Source: an uncultured Oscillospiraceae bacterium
GTDB lineage: Bacteria; Bacillota; Clostridia; Oscillospirales; Oscillospiraceae
Reading direction: 5' to 3'
Assembly: GCA_910587205.1 (NCBI GenBank)
Contig: CAJULZ010000132.1
Coordinates: forward strand, 1-6,833
Length of the DNA stretch: 6,833 nt
Part shown: one piece after another, positions 1-6,694 of the stretch
Position numbering within the stretch: the stretch's first letter is position 1
Layout of the letters: every line of letters begins with the position of its first letter
Notes under the pieces: model-generated
Database searches by the model: none
What the model was told of the DNA's origin: nothing
Seen by the model: only the letters and a program-made list of their open reading frames with translations
Made by a program: the position numbers and the translations under genes

Positions 1-2356
1 TAACGGGCATACGCACGTCCATAATAATCGCGTCATAATACCCCACGGGGGACTCCATTAACATCTCCACGCATATCTGGCCGTTCTCCGCCCAGTCCAG
101 CTCCAGCCCCTCCTCACCCAGCAGCTCGGAGGCGATCTCCCAGTTGAGCTCATTGTCCTCCGCCAGGAGGATACGCCGCCCGGCCAGGTCGTGCTCAGCC
201 ACGGGCTCCGGGTCGTTCTCGGGTCCATCGGGAATCCCGGCGAACTGCCGCAGGCTGTTGAACAGGGTGGATTTGAACAGGGGCTTGGCAATAAACCCGG
301 TGATGCCCGCGTCCCGGGCCTCCTGCTCAATCTCCCCCCAGTCGTAGGCGGATATAAGCAGAATGGGCATATTCTCCCCCAGCTTTTCCCGAATACGCCG
401 GGCGGTGGCGATGCCGTCCATGCCGGGCAGCTTCCAGTCCAGCAGGATGACGTGGTAATTGTCGCCCCGGCTGTGGCGGCGCTCCACCATTTCCAAGGCC
501 GTCTCGCCGTCCAGGGCCCATTCGGCGTTCACTCCGATAGCGGCCAGGGACGCGGCGGTAGATTCACACAGCTGCCGGTCATCGTCCACCACCAGCATAT
601 CCCAGTTGGGCAGCACCATGTCCTCCTCCCGCGCCAGGGCCTTTTCCAGATCCAAGGTGACGGCGAACTCAGTGCCCTTGCCCTGACGGCTGTTCACGTC
701 GATGGAGCCGCCCATGGCATCCACCACGATGAACTTGGTGATGGCCATACCCAGGCCGGTGCCCTCCGTGCGGTGGACACGCTGGCTGTCCTCCCGAGCA
801 AAGGAATCGAAAATGTGCTTCTGGAACTCCTCGGACATCCCGATGCCGTTGTCCTGCACCTTGATGTGGATCCGCACGTACTCCTCCCCCCGGGGTGAGT
901 CCTCCTCGTACAGGGCCATGTGGATCTGCCCGCCCTCCGGGGTGAACTTGATGGCGTTGGACAGCAAATTGATAAGTACCTGGCTGAGCCGCACACTGTC
1001 GCATACCACATTTTCCGTGGTGATATCGTGGATGAACACGTCGAACCGCTGGCCCTTGGCCCGCACCTGGGGCTGGCAGATGGAGACGATGCTGTCCGTC
1101 ACCTCCCGAAGGGAAACCTGATCCATATTCAGCGTCATCTTTCCGCTCTCGATCTTGGACATGTCCAGCACGTCGTTAATCAGCCCCAGCAGATGCTTGC
1201 TGGACAGGGCGATTTTCTTCAGACAGTTCTGCACCTGCTGCCGGTCGTCTATATTGGCGGTGGCGATGGCGGTCATGCCCACAATGGCGTTCATGGGGGT
1301 GCGGATGTCGTGGCTCATGTTGGACAGGAACTCACTTTTAGCCCGGTTGGCGTGTTCAGCCTCCCTCCGGGCGTCCTCCACCGCCTTGAGCTGTCTCCGG
1401 GTAAGGCCGAAATATTTGTAGAACACCAGCAGGAGGGCAGCCAGGATGATGGTGCCGCTGAAAACCGTCAAGGAGCCCCACTCCTGGCTAAACCCCCTGA
1501 CGATGGTATCCATAGCCCCGTAGGGCATGAAGGTGATGAGATACCACTCGGAATAGGGCAGATGGGTGCAATACAGATGGTACCGCTCCCCCTCCATGGT
1601 AAACTCGTTGGAATAGTCCACACCCTCGGCCATGGCCGTGGTAAGTGCCTGGATGTACTCCTCCGGGGTAAGGCCGTTCACGTCCTCATAGATGACCCGG
1701 GCCCGCTCGAAATAATTATTGCGGTATGCGTCGTTGCTGCGGATGACAAAGGAGCCGTCCCGGCGGATGATGAAAGAATATGCCCGTTCGCTGTTCTCCT
1801 CCAGGGAAAGATTGTCACTGATATAAGAGATGGGCAGCCCGGCCACCAGGGCGGCGCAATTGTGCTTCGGCGTGGGTTCATGGGGGGAGGGCACCCCCAG
1901 CAGCACTACCTTTTCCCCCTTGTCGTTGGTGCCGACGGCCACCTTCCGCCCCCCGGCCGTCAGGGAACCCAGGAAGGGTTCCGGATCGGTGACGGTAATC
2001 TGCGTCCCATAGAGCATCTCCATGCTGCCGTCGCTTCCATAAAAGCCCAGGTACTCAAAATCCCGGGCCCGGGCCTGGTTAACCAGCTCCTCTTGGAGGT
2101 CCCTGTCCTCGTGCACCGCGTCGGACGGGATGGTATCCGCCAACGTCTCCAGCTGGTTCATCTGAATGCCGATGATGCTCTCAAAGTGGATGGATATCTG
2201 CTGGCTCATGTTGGACATATACAACGTACCCACCTGGTTGATGGTGCGGGCGCTCTGGCTGCTCATATGGATGGCCAGGAAGGAAAACACACACACGCAC
2301 AGCAACGCCACGCCCACCAGGCTGGTGATGAGAAACCGTGTGGTTTTGTTCTTCAT
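1..2356 (-). CDS. Hybrid sensor histidine kinase with Cache-like sensor and two receiver domains (3' end truncated by window edge)
   Basis: Membrane-bound hybrid histidine kinase, predicted to sense an extracellular signal, autophosphorylate on His and pass phosphate to its own receivers. The frame stays open for 785 codons from the ATG at 2356 to the window edge, so the C-terminus is missing. TM1 is about residues 7-29. An extracytoplasmic region of about 30-294 follows, Cache-like by length, position and an RDGSFVIRSN stretch. TM2 is about 295-317. HisKA carries H349 in SHDIRTP. HATPase_c has N467 (N box), D502-G506 (DNGIG) and G532-G536 (GTGLG). REC1 has D591-D593, phosphoacceptor D640 and K691. 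REC2 has E733/D734 and D780 in MDVRMP, cut just after. The start overlaps the HPt stop as ATGA and has only a weak Shine-Dalgarno, so translational coupling is likely. The signal is unknown. A third receiver or an HPt domain could lie beyond the edge. Kinase identity is certain; the exact sensor subfamily is inferred. Confidence 0.95.
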   Translation of the reverse strand, partial: MKNKTTRFLITSLVGVALLCVCVFSFLAIHMSSQSARTINQVGTLYMSNMSQQISIHFESIIGIQMNQLETLADTIPSDAVHEDRDLQEELVNQARARDFEYLGFYGSDGSMEMLYGTQITVTDPEPFLGSLTAGGRKVAVGTNDKGEKVVLLGVPSPHEPTPKHNCAALVAGLPISYISDNLSLEENSERAYSFIIRRDGSFVIRSNDAYRNNYFERARVIYEDVNGLTPEEYIQALTTAMAEGVDYSNEFTMEGERYHLYCTHLPYSEWYLITFMPYGAMDTIVRGFSQEWGSLTVFSGTIILAALLLVFYKYFGLTRRQLKAVEDARREAEHANRAKSEFLSNMSHDIRTPMNAIVGMTAIATANIDDRQQVQNCLKKIALSSKHLLGLINDVLDMSKIESGKMTLNMDQVSLREVTDSIVSICQPQVRAKGQRFDVFIHDITTENVVCDSVRLSQVLINLLSNAIKFTPEGGQIHMALYEEDSPRGEEYVRIHIKVQDNGIGMSEEFQKHIFDSFAREDSQRVHRTEGTGLGMAITKFIVVDAMGGSIDVNSRQGKGTEFAVTLDLEKALAREEDMVLPNWDMLVVDDDRQLCESTAASLAAIGVNAEWALDGETALEMVERRHSRGDNYHVILLDWKLPGMDGIATARRIREKLGENMPILLISAYDWGEIEQEARDAGITGFIAKPLFKSTLFNSLRQFAGIPDGPENDPEPVAEHDLAGRRILLAEDNELNWEIASELLGEEGLELDWAENGQICVEMLMESPVGYYDAIIMDVRMPV

Positions 2357-2721
2357 CCCGCGGCCCCTGTCTGAAAAGCCTGGATAGCCTGGATGGTGCG
2401 CTGATAATCCTCCTTCACCTGCGCCACCAGCCCCTCCTCCCCGGGCTGGGCGGGTTTGCCGTCCCGCAGGGCCTCGGTGAGCTCCTCGCTGGAGGCCAGC
2501 AGCGTATTAAAGGCCAGATTGGCGCACACGCCTTTGATGGTGTGGGCGGCCCGGAACGCCTCGCCCCGGTTCCCGGCCTCCAACGAAGCGCACAGCAGCC
2601 CATAGCTGCCGTCGTCCAGGAATTTCAACACAAACTTCTGCACCAGCCGCTCGCTGCGCAGCCGGCCCATCGCCTCGTCATAGTCCCCGCCCAGCGCGTC
2701 ATAGCACTCTTTCAGCGTCAT
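2353..2721 (-). CDS. Stand-alone histidine phosphotransfer (HPt) domain protein
   Basis: Small cytoplasmic phosphotransfer protein of 122 residues, the usual size for a single HPt four-helix bundle. It would shuttle phosphate between the receivers of the hybrid kinase and another receiver, most plausibly that of the regulator encoded just upstream. The phosphorylatable residue is H60 in AAHTIKGVCANLAF, which matches the family pattern HxLKGxSxxxG with Cys66 for the usual Ser and Ala70 for the usual Gly. No other domain, signal peptide or membrane segment is seen. The ATG start has an AAGGAG Shine-Dalgarno 11 bases upstream (2738-2733), lying in the last codons of the upstream regulator gene, which stops 6 bases before this start. 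The TGA stop overlaps the kinase start by 4 bases. The tight packing indicates one transcript. The family call is firm; partner specificity is inferred from gene order. Confidence 0.93.
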   Translation of the reverse strand: MTLKECYDALGGDYDEAMGRLRSERLVQKFVLKFLDDGSYGLLCASLEAGNRGEAFRAAHTIKGVCANLAFNTLLASSEELTEALRDGKPAQPGEEGLVAQVKEDYQRTIQAIQAFQTGAAG

Positions 2722-2727
2722 AATCGG

Positions 2728-4833
2728 TCACTCTCCTTTTTGTTCATCCGAGGCCCGCCCCGCCTCCTGCTCTCCGTCGATGGGGGAGATGGCAGACAGG
2801 GTTTTCCCCGTGGAACCGTCGTAAAAATGGAAATGCCCCCGGCCGGCCCGTTTCACAGTGTATAGGGCCTGATCCGCCGCCTGGAACAAGGCGTCGTAAT
2901 TCGTCCCCACCATCTGCGGCGTGGCCACGCCCATGCTCACCGAGATGGTAAAATCCTTATACTGCCCAATGAGCGCGGAATAGATGCGCTGGATGGCCGG
3001 TTCGATTTCCATCTTGCACTCCAGGAAGATGAGGAACTCATCCCCGCCCACCCGGGCGGCGATGTCGCCGTCCCGGATGCTCTCCCGCAGCTTGCCCGCC
3101 AGGTGGATCAAGACCTGGTCGCCAAACATATGGCCATAGGTGTCGTTGGCCTGTTTAAAATGGTCCAAATCCACAATCGCCAGCACATATTTCCCCTCCG
3201 GCCGCTCCTCCAGGCGTTCCCGGATGCGCTGCTTGGCGGTGGCGTGGTTGAGCAGGCCCGTCATGGCGTCGTGGGTTGCCCTGCGCTTCAGGTCGTCCAT
3301 CTGCATCCGGGAGTCGTGGATATCGATGAGCTTGCCGATGGCGCCGGTGTAGCGGGGCGGCTCGTCGGAGGACCATGTGGCCCGGGCGACGATCCGCGTC
3401 CACCGGGGCCCGCCCGGGAAATTGAGCGTACAGTCGTAAGTCACCACCGGATGGCCCGGGGTGGTGGCGTGGAGGGCGTCGGCCAGCCCCCGCCAGTTGT
3501 CCTCCCCCAGCAGCCTCACCGACTGTTCGCTGTGCACGGGATCCATGGTGATCTCAGGCAGGCCCAGCTTTTCCGCTCCCCAGGCAGACAGGGTGACCAT
3601 GGGCGGCTGCACGGTAAACTCGAACTGGATCTCCTCGGTCATGGCGGCGAAGAAGCTGTATTTCATCCGCTCGTGCTCCAGCAGCTCCAGGGTGCGCTCC
3701 GAGGCGGTGAGTTCCTCATGCTTGTGCAGCTCCCGGGCCACGTTTTGCAGCTCCCGCTGGTTCTGGCGCCAGACATTGTCGTTGCTCAACTCCTCCTGAA
3801 CCTCCCCCGCGCACTCTCGCAGGCAGTCCAGCACCAAGGGGTTAAACGTACCGCACTCCCCGTTGAGGATCATCTCAATGGCCTTCTCATGGGTAAACGC
3901 GGGCTTATACACCCGCTGGCTGGTCAGGGCGTCGTACACATCCGCCAACGCCACGATCTGGGCGGAGATGGGGATCTCGTCCCCCTTCAGCCCGTCCGGG
4001 TAACCCCGCCCGTCCCACCGCTCATGGTGCCAGCGGCAGATCTGGTACGCGGCCTTCACCAGCGGCTCGTCCTGGTGGATAGGCAGGCCCTCCAGCATCT
4101 CCGCCCCCACCATGGAGTGGGTTTTCATAACGGCAAATTCCTCGTTGGTGAGCCGTCCCGGCTTGTTGAGCACTTCCTCCGGTATGGCAATCTTGCCGAT
4201 GTCGTGGAGGGCGGACGCGGTGCTGATCACGGAGATATCCGTGGGGCTGAGGTGGTACCGGTCCGTCTTCTGGCTCAGCACCCGCAGCAGGATTTCCGTA
4301 AGCGTGTGCACATGGCGCACATGCAGGCCGCTCTCGCCGTTTCGGAACTCCACAATATGGCTGAGTATGTCGATCATCAGGCTGCTGCGGTGTTCCTTCT
4401 CATAGATCTGCTCCGCCACCAGGGACACCAGCTTCTTTTGCTTGGCGTACAGCAGAATGGTGTTTACCACCCGCCGGTGGACAATCAGCGCGTCAAACGG
4501 CCGACTGATAAAGTCGGTGATGCCCAGCTCAAAGGCCCGCTCGATGTGGGCCGAGCCCCGTTCCGCGGAAATCATAATCACCGGGATCTCATCAATCCAG
4601 TGGTATTTGTTCATCATGGTCAGCACGCCGAAGCCATCCATCTCCGGCATTACGATATCCAGCAGCACAAGGGAAATCTCCGTGCTGTGTTTTTGCAGCA
4701 CGGCCAGCCCCTCCCTGCCGTTCTCCGCCTCCAGGATTTCGTACTCATCCCCCAGCATATCCGCCAGGATCGACCGGTTCATCTCCGAGTCGTCCACAAT
4801 CAGTATTTTCTGCCTGTCTGCGATCCGATCCAA
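2728..4833 (-). CDS. Response regulator with REC, HD-GYP, PAS-like and GGDEF domains (predicted bifunctional c-di-GMP enzyme)
   Basis: Cytoplasmic regulator of 701 residues predicted to make and break down c-di-GMP under phosphorelay control. REC (about 8-128) has D14/D15 and phosphoacceptor D59 in LLDIVMPEMDG, but Arg111 where receivers normally have Lys. HD-GYP (about 145-345) has H210-D211 with K214, H239, the HHERWDGRGYP motif at 269-279 and D298. E167 and H171 fit the extra metal ligands known from trinuclear HD-GYP enzymes. A charged helical linker (about 345-395) leads to a PAS-like segment (about 395-507). GGDEF (about 512-672) has DLDHFK at 555-560, GGDEF at 596-600 and an I-site RxxD at 587-590, five residues ahead. 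The start is read as TTG at 4833 with AAGGGG 10 bases upstream; no other in-frame start precedes the REC core. It is the first gene of the operon, and its last codons supply the ribosome site of the HPt gene. Domain calls are firm; net activity in the cell cannot be read from sequence. Confidence 0.95.
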   Translation of the reverse strand: MDRIADRQKILIVDDSEMNRSILADMLGDEYEILEAENGREGLAVLQKHSTEISLVLLDIVMPEMDGFGVLTMMNKYHWIDEIPVIMISAERGSAHIERAFELGITDFISRPFDALIVHRRVVNTILLYAKQKKLVSLVAEQIYEKEHRSSLMIDILSHIVEFRNGESGLHVRHVHTLTEILLRVLSQKTDRYHLSPTDISVISTASALHDIGKIAIPEEVLNKPGRLTNEEFAVMKTHSMVGAEMLEGLPIHQDEPLVKAAYQICRWHHERWDGRGYPDGLKGDEIPISAQIVALADVYDALTSQRVYKPAFTHEKAIEMILNGECGTFNPLVLDCLRECAGEVQEELSNDNVWRQNQRELQNVARELHKHEELTASERTLELLEHERMKYSFFAAMTEEIQFEFTVQPPMVTLSAWGAEKLGLPEITMDPVHSEQSVRLLGEDNWRGLADALHATTPGHPVVTYDCTLNFPGGPRWTRIVARATWSSDEPPRYTGAIGKLIDIHDSRMQMDDLKRRATHDAMTGLLNHATAKQRIRERLEERPEGKYVLAIVDLDHFKQANDTYGHMFGDQVLIHLAGKLRESIRDGDIAARVGGDEFLIFLECKMEIEPAIQRIYSALIGQYKDFTISVSMGVATPQMVGTNYDALFQAADQALYTVKRAGRGHFHFYDGSTGKTLSAISPIDGEQEAGRASDEQKGE

Positions 4834-4842
4834 GGTATTCCA

Positions 4843-4849
4843 TCCCCTT
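4843..4849 (-). promoter_or_regulatory. Ribosome binding site supporting a TTG start for the REC/HD-GYP/GGDEF gene
   Basis: On the minus strand AAGGGGA lies about 10 bases before the TTG at 4833-4831. The nearby ATG at 4843-4841 is in a different frame. The next in-frame ATG (Met18) falls inside the receiver domain, after the essential D14/D15 pair. The TTG is therefore the best start. Confidence 0.6.
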
Positions 4850-4866
4850 TTTCCGCGTCTGGCCGC

Positions 4867-4901
4867 CTGCCGCGCGCCGCTTCCCTGGCAGCTCGCGGCA
4901 G
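4867..4901 (-). repeat. GC-rich inverted repeat in the leader of the signalling operon
   Basis: CTGCCGCG at 4867-4874 and CGCGGCAG at 4894-4901 form a perfect 8-bp stem with a 19-base loop. The element lies between the predicted minus-strand transcription start (about 4923) and the TTG at 4833, so it would be a hairpin in the 5' leader. No run of T follows, so it is not a standard intrinsic terminator. Its role is unknown. Confidence 0.5.
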
Positions 4902-4929
4902 CGGGGCAAACTACGTCACGTTATCATGC

Positions 4930-4959
4930 ATTATAGCACAGCCCTGCGGAGAAACACAA
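4930..4959 (-). promoter_or_regulatory. Predicted extended -10 promoter for the phosphorelay/c-di-GMP operon
   Basis: On the minus strand a perfect TATAAT (4935-4930) is preceded by TGC, giving an extended -10 element. A weak -35, TTGTGT (4959-4954), sits 18 bp upstream. Initiation near 4923 would give a leader of about 90 bases before the TTG start. It is the only convincing minus-strand promoter seen before the operon. Confidence 0.65.
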
Positions 4960-5000
4960 GACGGTTTTTGGAAATTCGATGGAAATTTGGCGGTTTCCCC

Positions 5001-5029
5001 TTTACATTTCCCACAACAGGGTATACAAT
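5001..5029 (+). promoter_or_regulatory. Predicted sigma-A promoter for the MBL/beta-CASP gene
   Basis: TTTACA (5001-5006) and TACAAT (5024-5029) each match the sigma-A consensus at 5 of 6 bases and are separated by the ideal 17 bp. Initiation near 5036 would give a leader of about 45 bases ahead of the TTG at 5081. The surrounding AT-rich stretch contrasts with the GC-rich genes on either side. Confidence 0.75.
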
Positions 5030-5066
5030 ATATTTAGGGAAAGTACACAAGAAATACACAGCAGAC

Positions 5067-5071
5067 AGGAG
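5067..5071 (+). promoter_or_regulatory. Shine-Dalgarno site supporting a TTG start for the MBL/beta-CASP gene
   Basis: AGGAG lies 9 bases before the TTG at 5081. The protein read from this TTG begins MKLTFFGAAKAVTGSC, the expected first beta strand of the metallo-beta-lactamase fold. A later start would remove that strand. Confidence 0.75.
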
Positions 5072-5080
5072 TGCTTTTAG

Positions 5081-6679
5081 TTGAAGCTTACATTTTTTGG
5101 CGCGGCCAAGGCAGTCACCGGAAGCTGCCACTGCGTTGAGGCCAATGGGCACAAGGTGCTGGTGGACTGCGGGCTCCAGCAGGGCCGGGACGAGCGGGAC
5201 AACAACGAGCTGGATTTCGCCCCGTCCTACATTGATGATGTGGTGGTCACCCACGCCCACATCGACCACTCCGGGCGCATCCCCCTTCTGGTGAAGCAGG
5301 GCTTCCGCGGCAATATCTACTGCACCCGGCTGACGGCGGAGCTGTTGTCCATCATGCTGCGGGACTCCGCCCATATCCAGGAGAGCGACGCCGCCTGGGA
5401 AAACCAGAAAGGCCAGCGGGCGGGCAAGGCGCCGGTGGAACCGCTGTACACCATTGTGGATGTGGAGCGGGCCCTGCGGCACATCGTCACCTGCGAATAC
5501 GGCCAGGAACTCCAGGTCTCCGACGGCATCAAGGCGCGCTTTGTGGACGCGGGCCATCTGCTGGGCTCCGCCTGCGTGGAAATGTGGCTCACCGAGGACG
5601 GCGTCACCCGGAAGGTCGTCTTTTCCGGGGACATCGGCAACCGCAAGCAGCCCATCATCCGCTCCCCCCAGTACATCACCGAGGCGGACTATGTCGTCAC
5701 CGAGAGCACCTATGGCGACCGCCTCCACTCCGTAAAGGAGAAACCCAACTATGCCGCCGACCTGGCCCAGGTCATTGAGGAAACCCTCTCCAAGGGCGGC
5801 AACCTGGTCATCCCCTCCTTCGCCGTAGGCCGCACCCAGGAGCTTTTATACTTCATCCGGGAGATCAAGGAGCAGGGGCTTGTAAAATGCAACCCCTGTT
5901 TCCAGGTATATGTGGACTCCCCCCTGGCCGGCGCGGCCACGGAGATCTTCTCCGGCGACCTGACCGGTTACTTGGACGAGGATGAGATCCAGACCCTGCG
6001 CGGGGGCGCGCTGTTCCGCTTCCCCGGGCTGAACATCACCGAGAGCAGCGAGGAGTCCCGCACGCTGAACACCGACCCCAATCCCAAGGTCATCATCTCC
6101 GCCTCCGGCATGTGCGACGCGGGCCGCATCCGCCACCATCTGAAGCACAACCTTTGGCGGCCGGAGTGTTCCATTCTGTTCGTGGGCTATCAGGCGGACG
6201 GTTCCCTGGGCCGCCGCCTGCTGGACGGCGCGTCCCACGTCAAGCTGTTTGGCGAGGAAATTGCCGTACGCGCCCGGATCATCCGGTTCCACGGCCTGAG
6301 CTCCCACGCCGACCGGGACGGGCTGCTGCGCTGGATCAACTCCTATGCCCCCAAGCCCTCCCAGGTGTTCGTGGTACACGGCGAATCCCGCACCACCGAG
6401 CACTACGCCCAGACCCTGCGCGACCTTGGCTTCTCCGCCCACTCCCCCAATTACGAGGAGGTCTACGACCTGCTGGATAACCGAATCATCGCCCCGGGCA
6501 TCGTTCTGGAACCCAAAGCGCCCGCCCCGGTGGATGCCGGCTCCCCGGCTTACCGCCGGCTGGAAGACGTGGGTCAGAAGCTCATGGAGGTCATCGCTCA
6601 CAACAAAGGCGGCTCCAACAAGGATCTGGGCAAGTTCGAGGATCAGATCAGGGCCCTTATCTCCAAGTGGGACCGCTGA
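5081..6679 (+). CDS. MBL-fold beta-CASP metallo-hydrolase, CPSF-73-like RNA-processing family
   Basis: Predicted cytoplasmic zinc-dependent hydrolase of 532 residues. Characterised relatives with this architecture are RNA nucleases, so an RNA-processing or decay role is likely but not shown here. The metallo-beta-lactamase part has HAHIDH at 58-63 (H58, H60, D62, H63), H159 in DAGHLLGSA and D184 in FSGDIG. The inserted beta-CASP domain has E208 in TESTYGDR and the characteristic DSPLA at 279-283. The C-terminal motifs are H409 in SSHADRDG and H433 in VVHGE. All expected metal ligands are present, so the enzyme should be active. It is longer than compact bacterial members of roughly 430-470 residues because of a tail after about 475, which includes a Pro/Ala-rich linker and a predicted helical end. 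No signal peptide or membrane segment is seen. It has its own promoter, divergent from the signalling operon. RNase J is a less likely identity because length and motif context fit the CPSF-73-like group better. Confidence 0.93.
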   Translation: MKLTFFGAAKAVTGSCHCVEANGHKVLVDCGLQQGRDERDNNELDFAPSYIDDVVVTHAHIDHSGRIPLLVKQGFRGNIYCTRLTAELLSIMLRDSAHIQESDAAWENQKGQRAGKAPVEPLYTIVDVERALRHIVTCEYGQELQVSDGIKARFVDAGHLLGSACVEMWLTEDGVTRKVVFSGDIGNRKQPIIRSPQYITEADYVVTESTYGDRLHSVKEKPNYAADLAQVIEETLSKGGNLVIPSFAVGRTQELLYFIREIKEQGLVKCNPCFQVYVDSPLAGAATEIFSGDLTGYLDEDEIQTLRGGALFRFPGLNITESSEESRTLNTDPNPKVIISASGMCDAGRIRHHLKHNLWRPECSILFVGYQADGSLGRRLLDGASHVKLFGEEIAVRARIIRFHGLSSHADRDGLLRWINSYAPKPSQVFVVHGESRTTEHYAQTLRDLGFSAHSPNYEEVYDLLDNRIIAPGIVLEPKAPAPVDAGSPAYRRLEDVGQKLMEVIAHNKGGSNKDLGKFEDQIRALISKWDR

Positions 6680-6694
6680 GCGCGGAAGCTCCCC

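Noticed and set aside
1..30. Adapter or vector sequence at the left end
   Set aside because: The first bases read as normal in-frame kinase codons of the second receiver domain (MDVRMPV) and match no adapter I recognise.
920..2374. A 484-codon plus-strand open frame antisense to the histidine kinase
   Set aside because: It mirrors the kinase codons, has low-complexity His/Gly-rich composition and no domain motif. The kinase frame explains the region.
4894..4921. GGGGCAAACTACG on the plus strand, recalling part of the c-di-GMP-I riboswitch core
   Set aside because: Only a short piece resembles the consensus. The paired P1/P2/P3 context is not visible, and it is on the strand opposite the c-di-GMP operon and upstream of the plus-strand promoter.
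3103..5037. A 644-codon open frame on the plus strand, antisense to the REC/HD-GYP/GGDEF gene
   Set aside because: The opposite strand encodes a protein with unmistakable domain motifs. The antisense frame is His/Val/Leu/Gln-rich with no recognisable motif, as expected when GC-rich third positions remove stops from the complementary strand.
4931..5728. A 265-codon minus-strand open frame covering the 5' part of the MBL gene and the intergenic region
   Set aside because: It is antisense to a clear MBL fold, crosses the predicted promoters and has no recognisable motif.
5846..6601. A 251-codon minus-strand open frame antisense to the beta-CASP region
   Set aside because: It is Gly/Val-rich shadow composition opposite conserved beta-CASP motifs, with no domain features.
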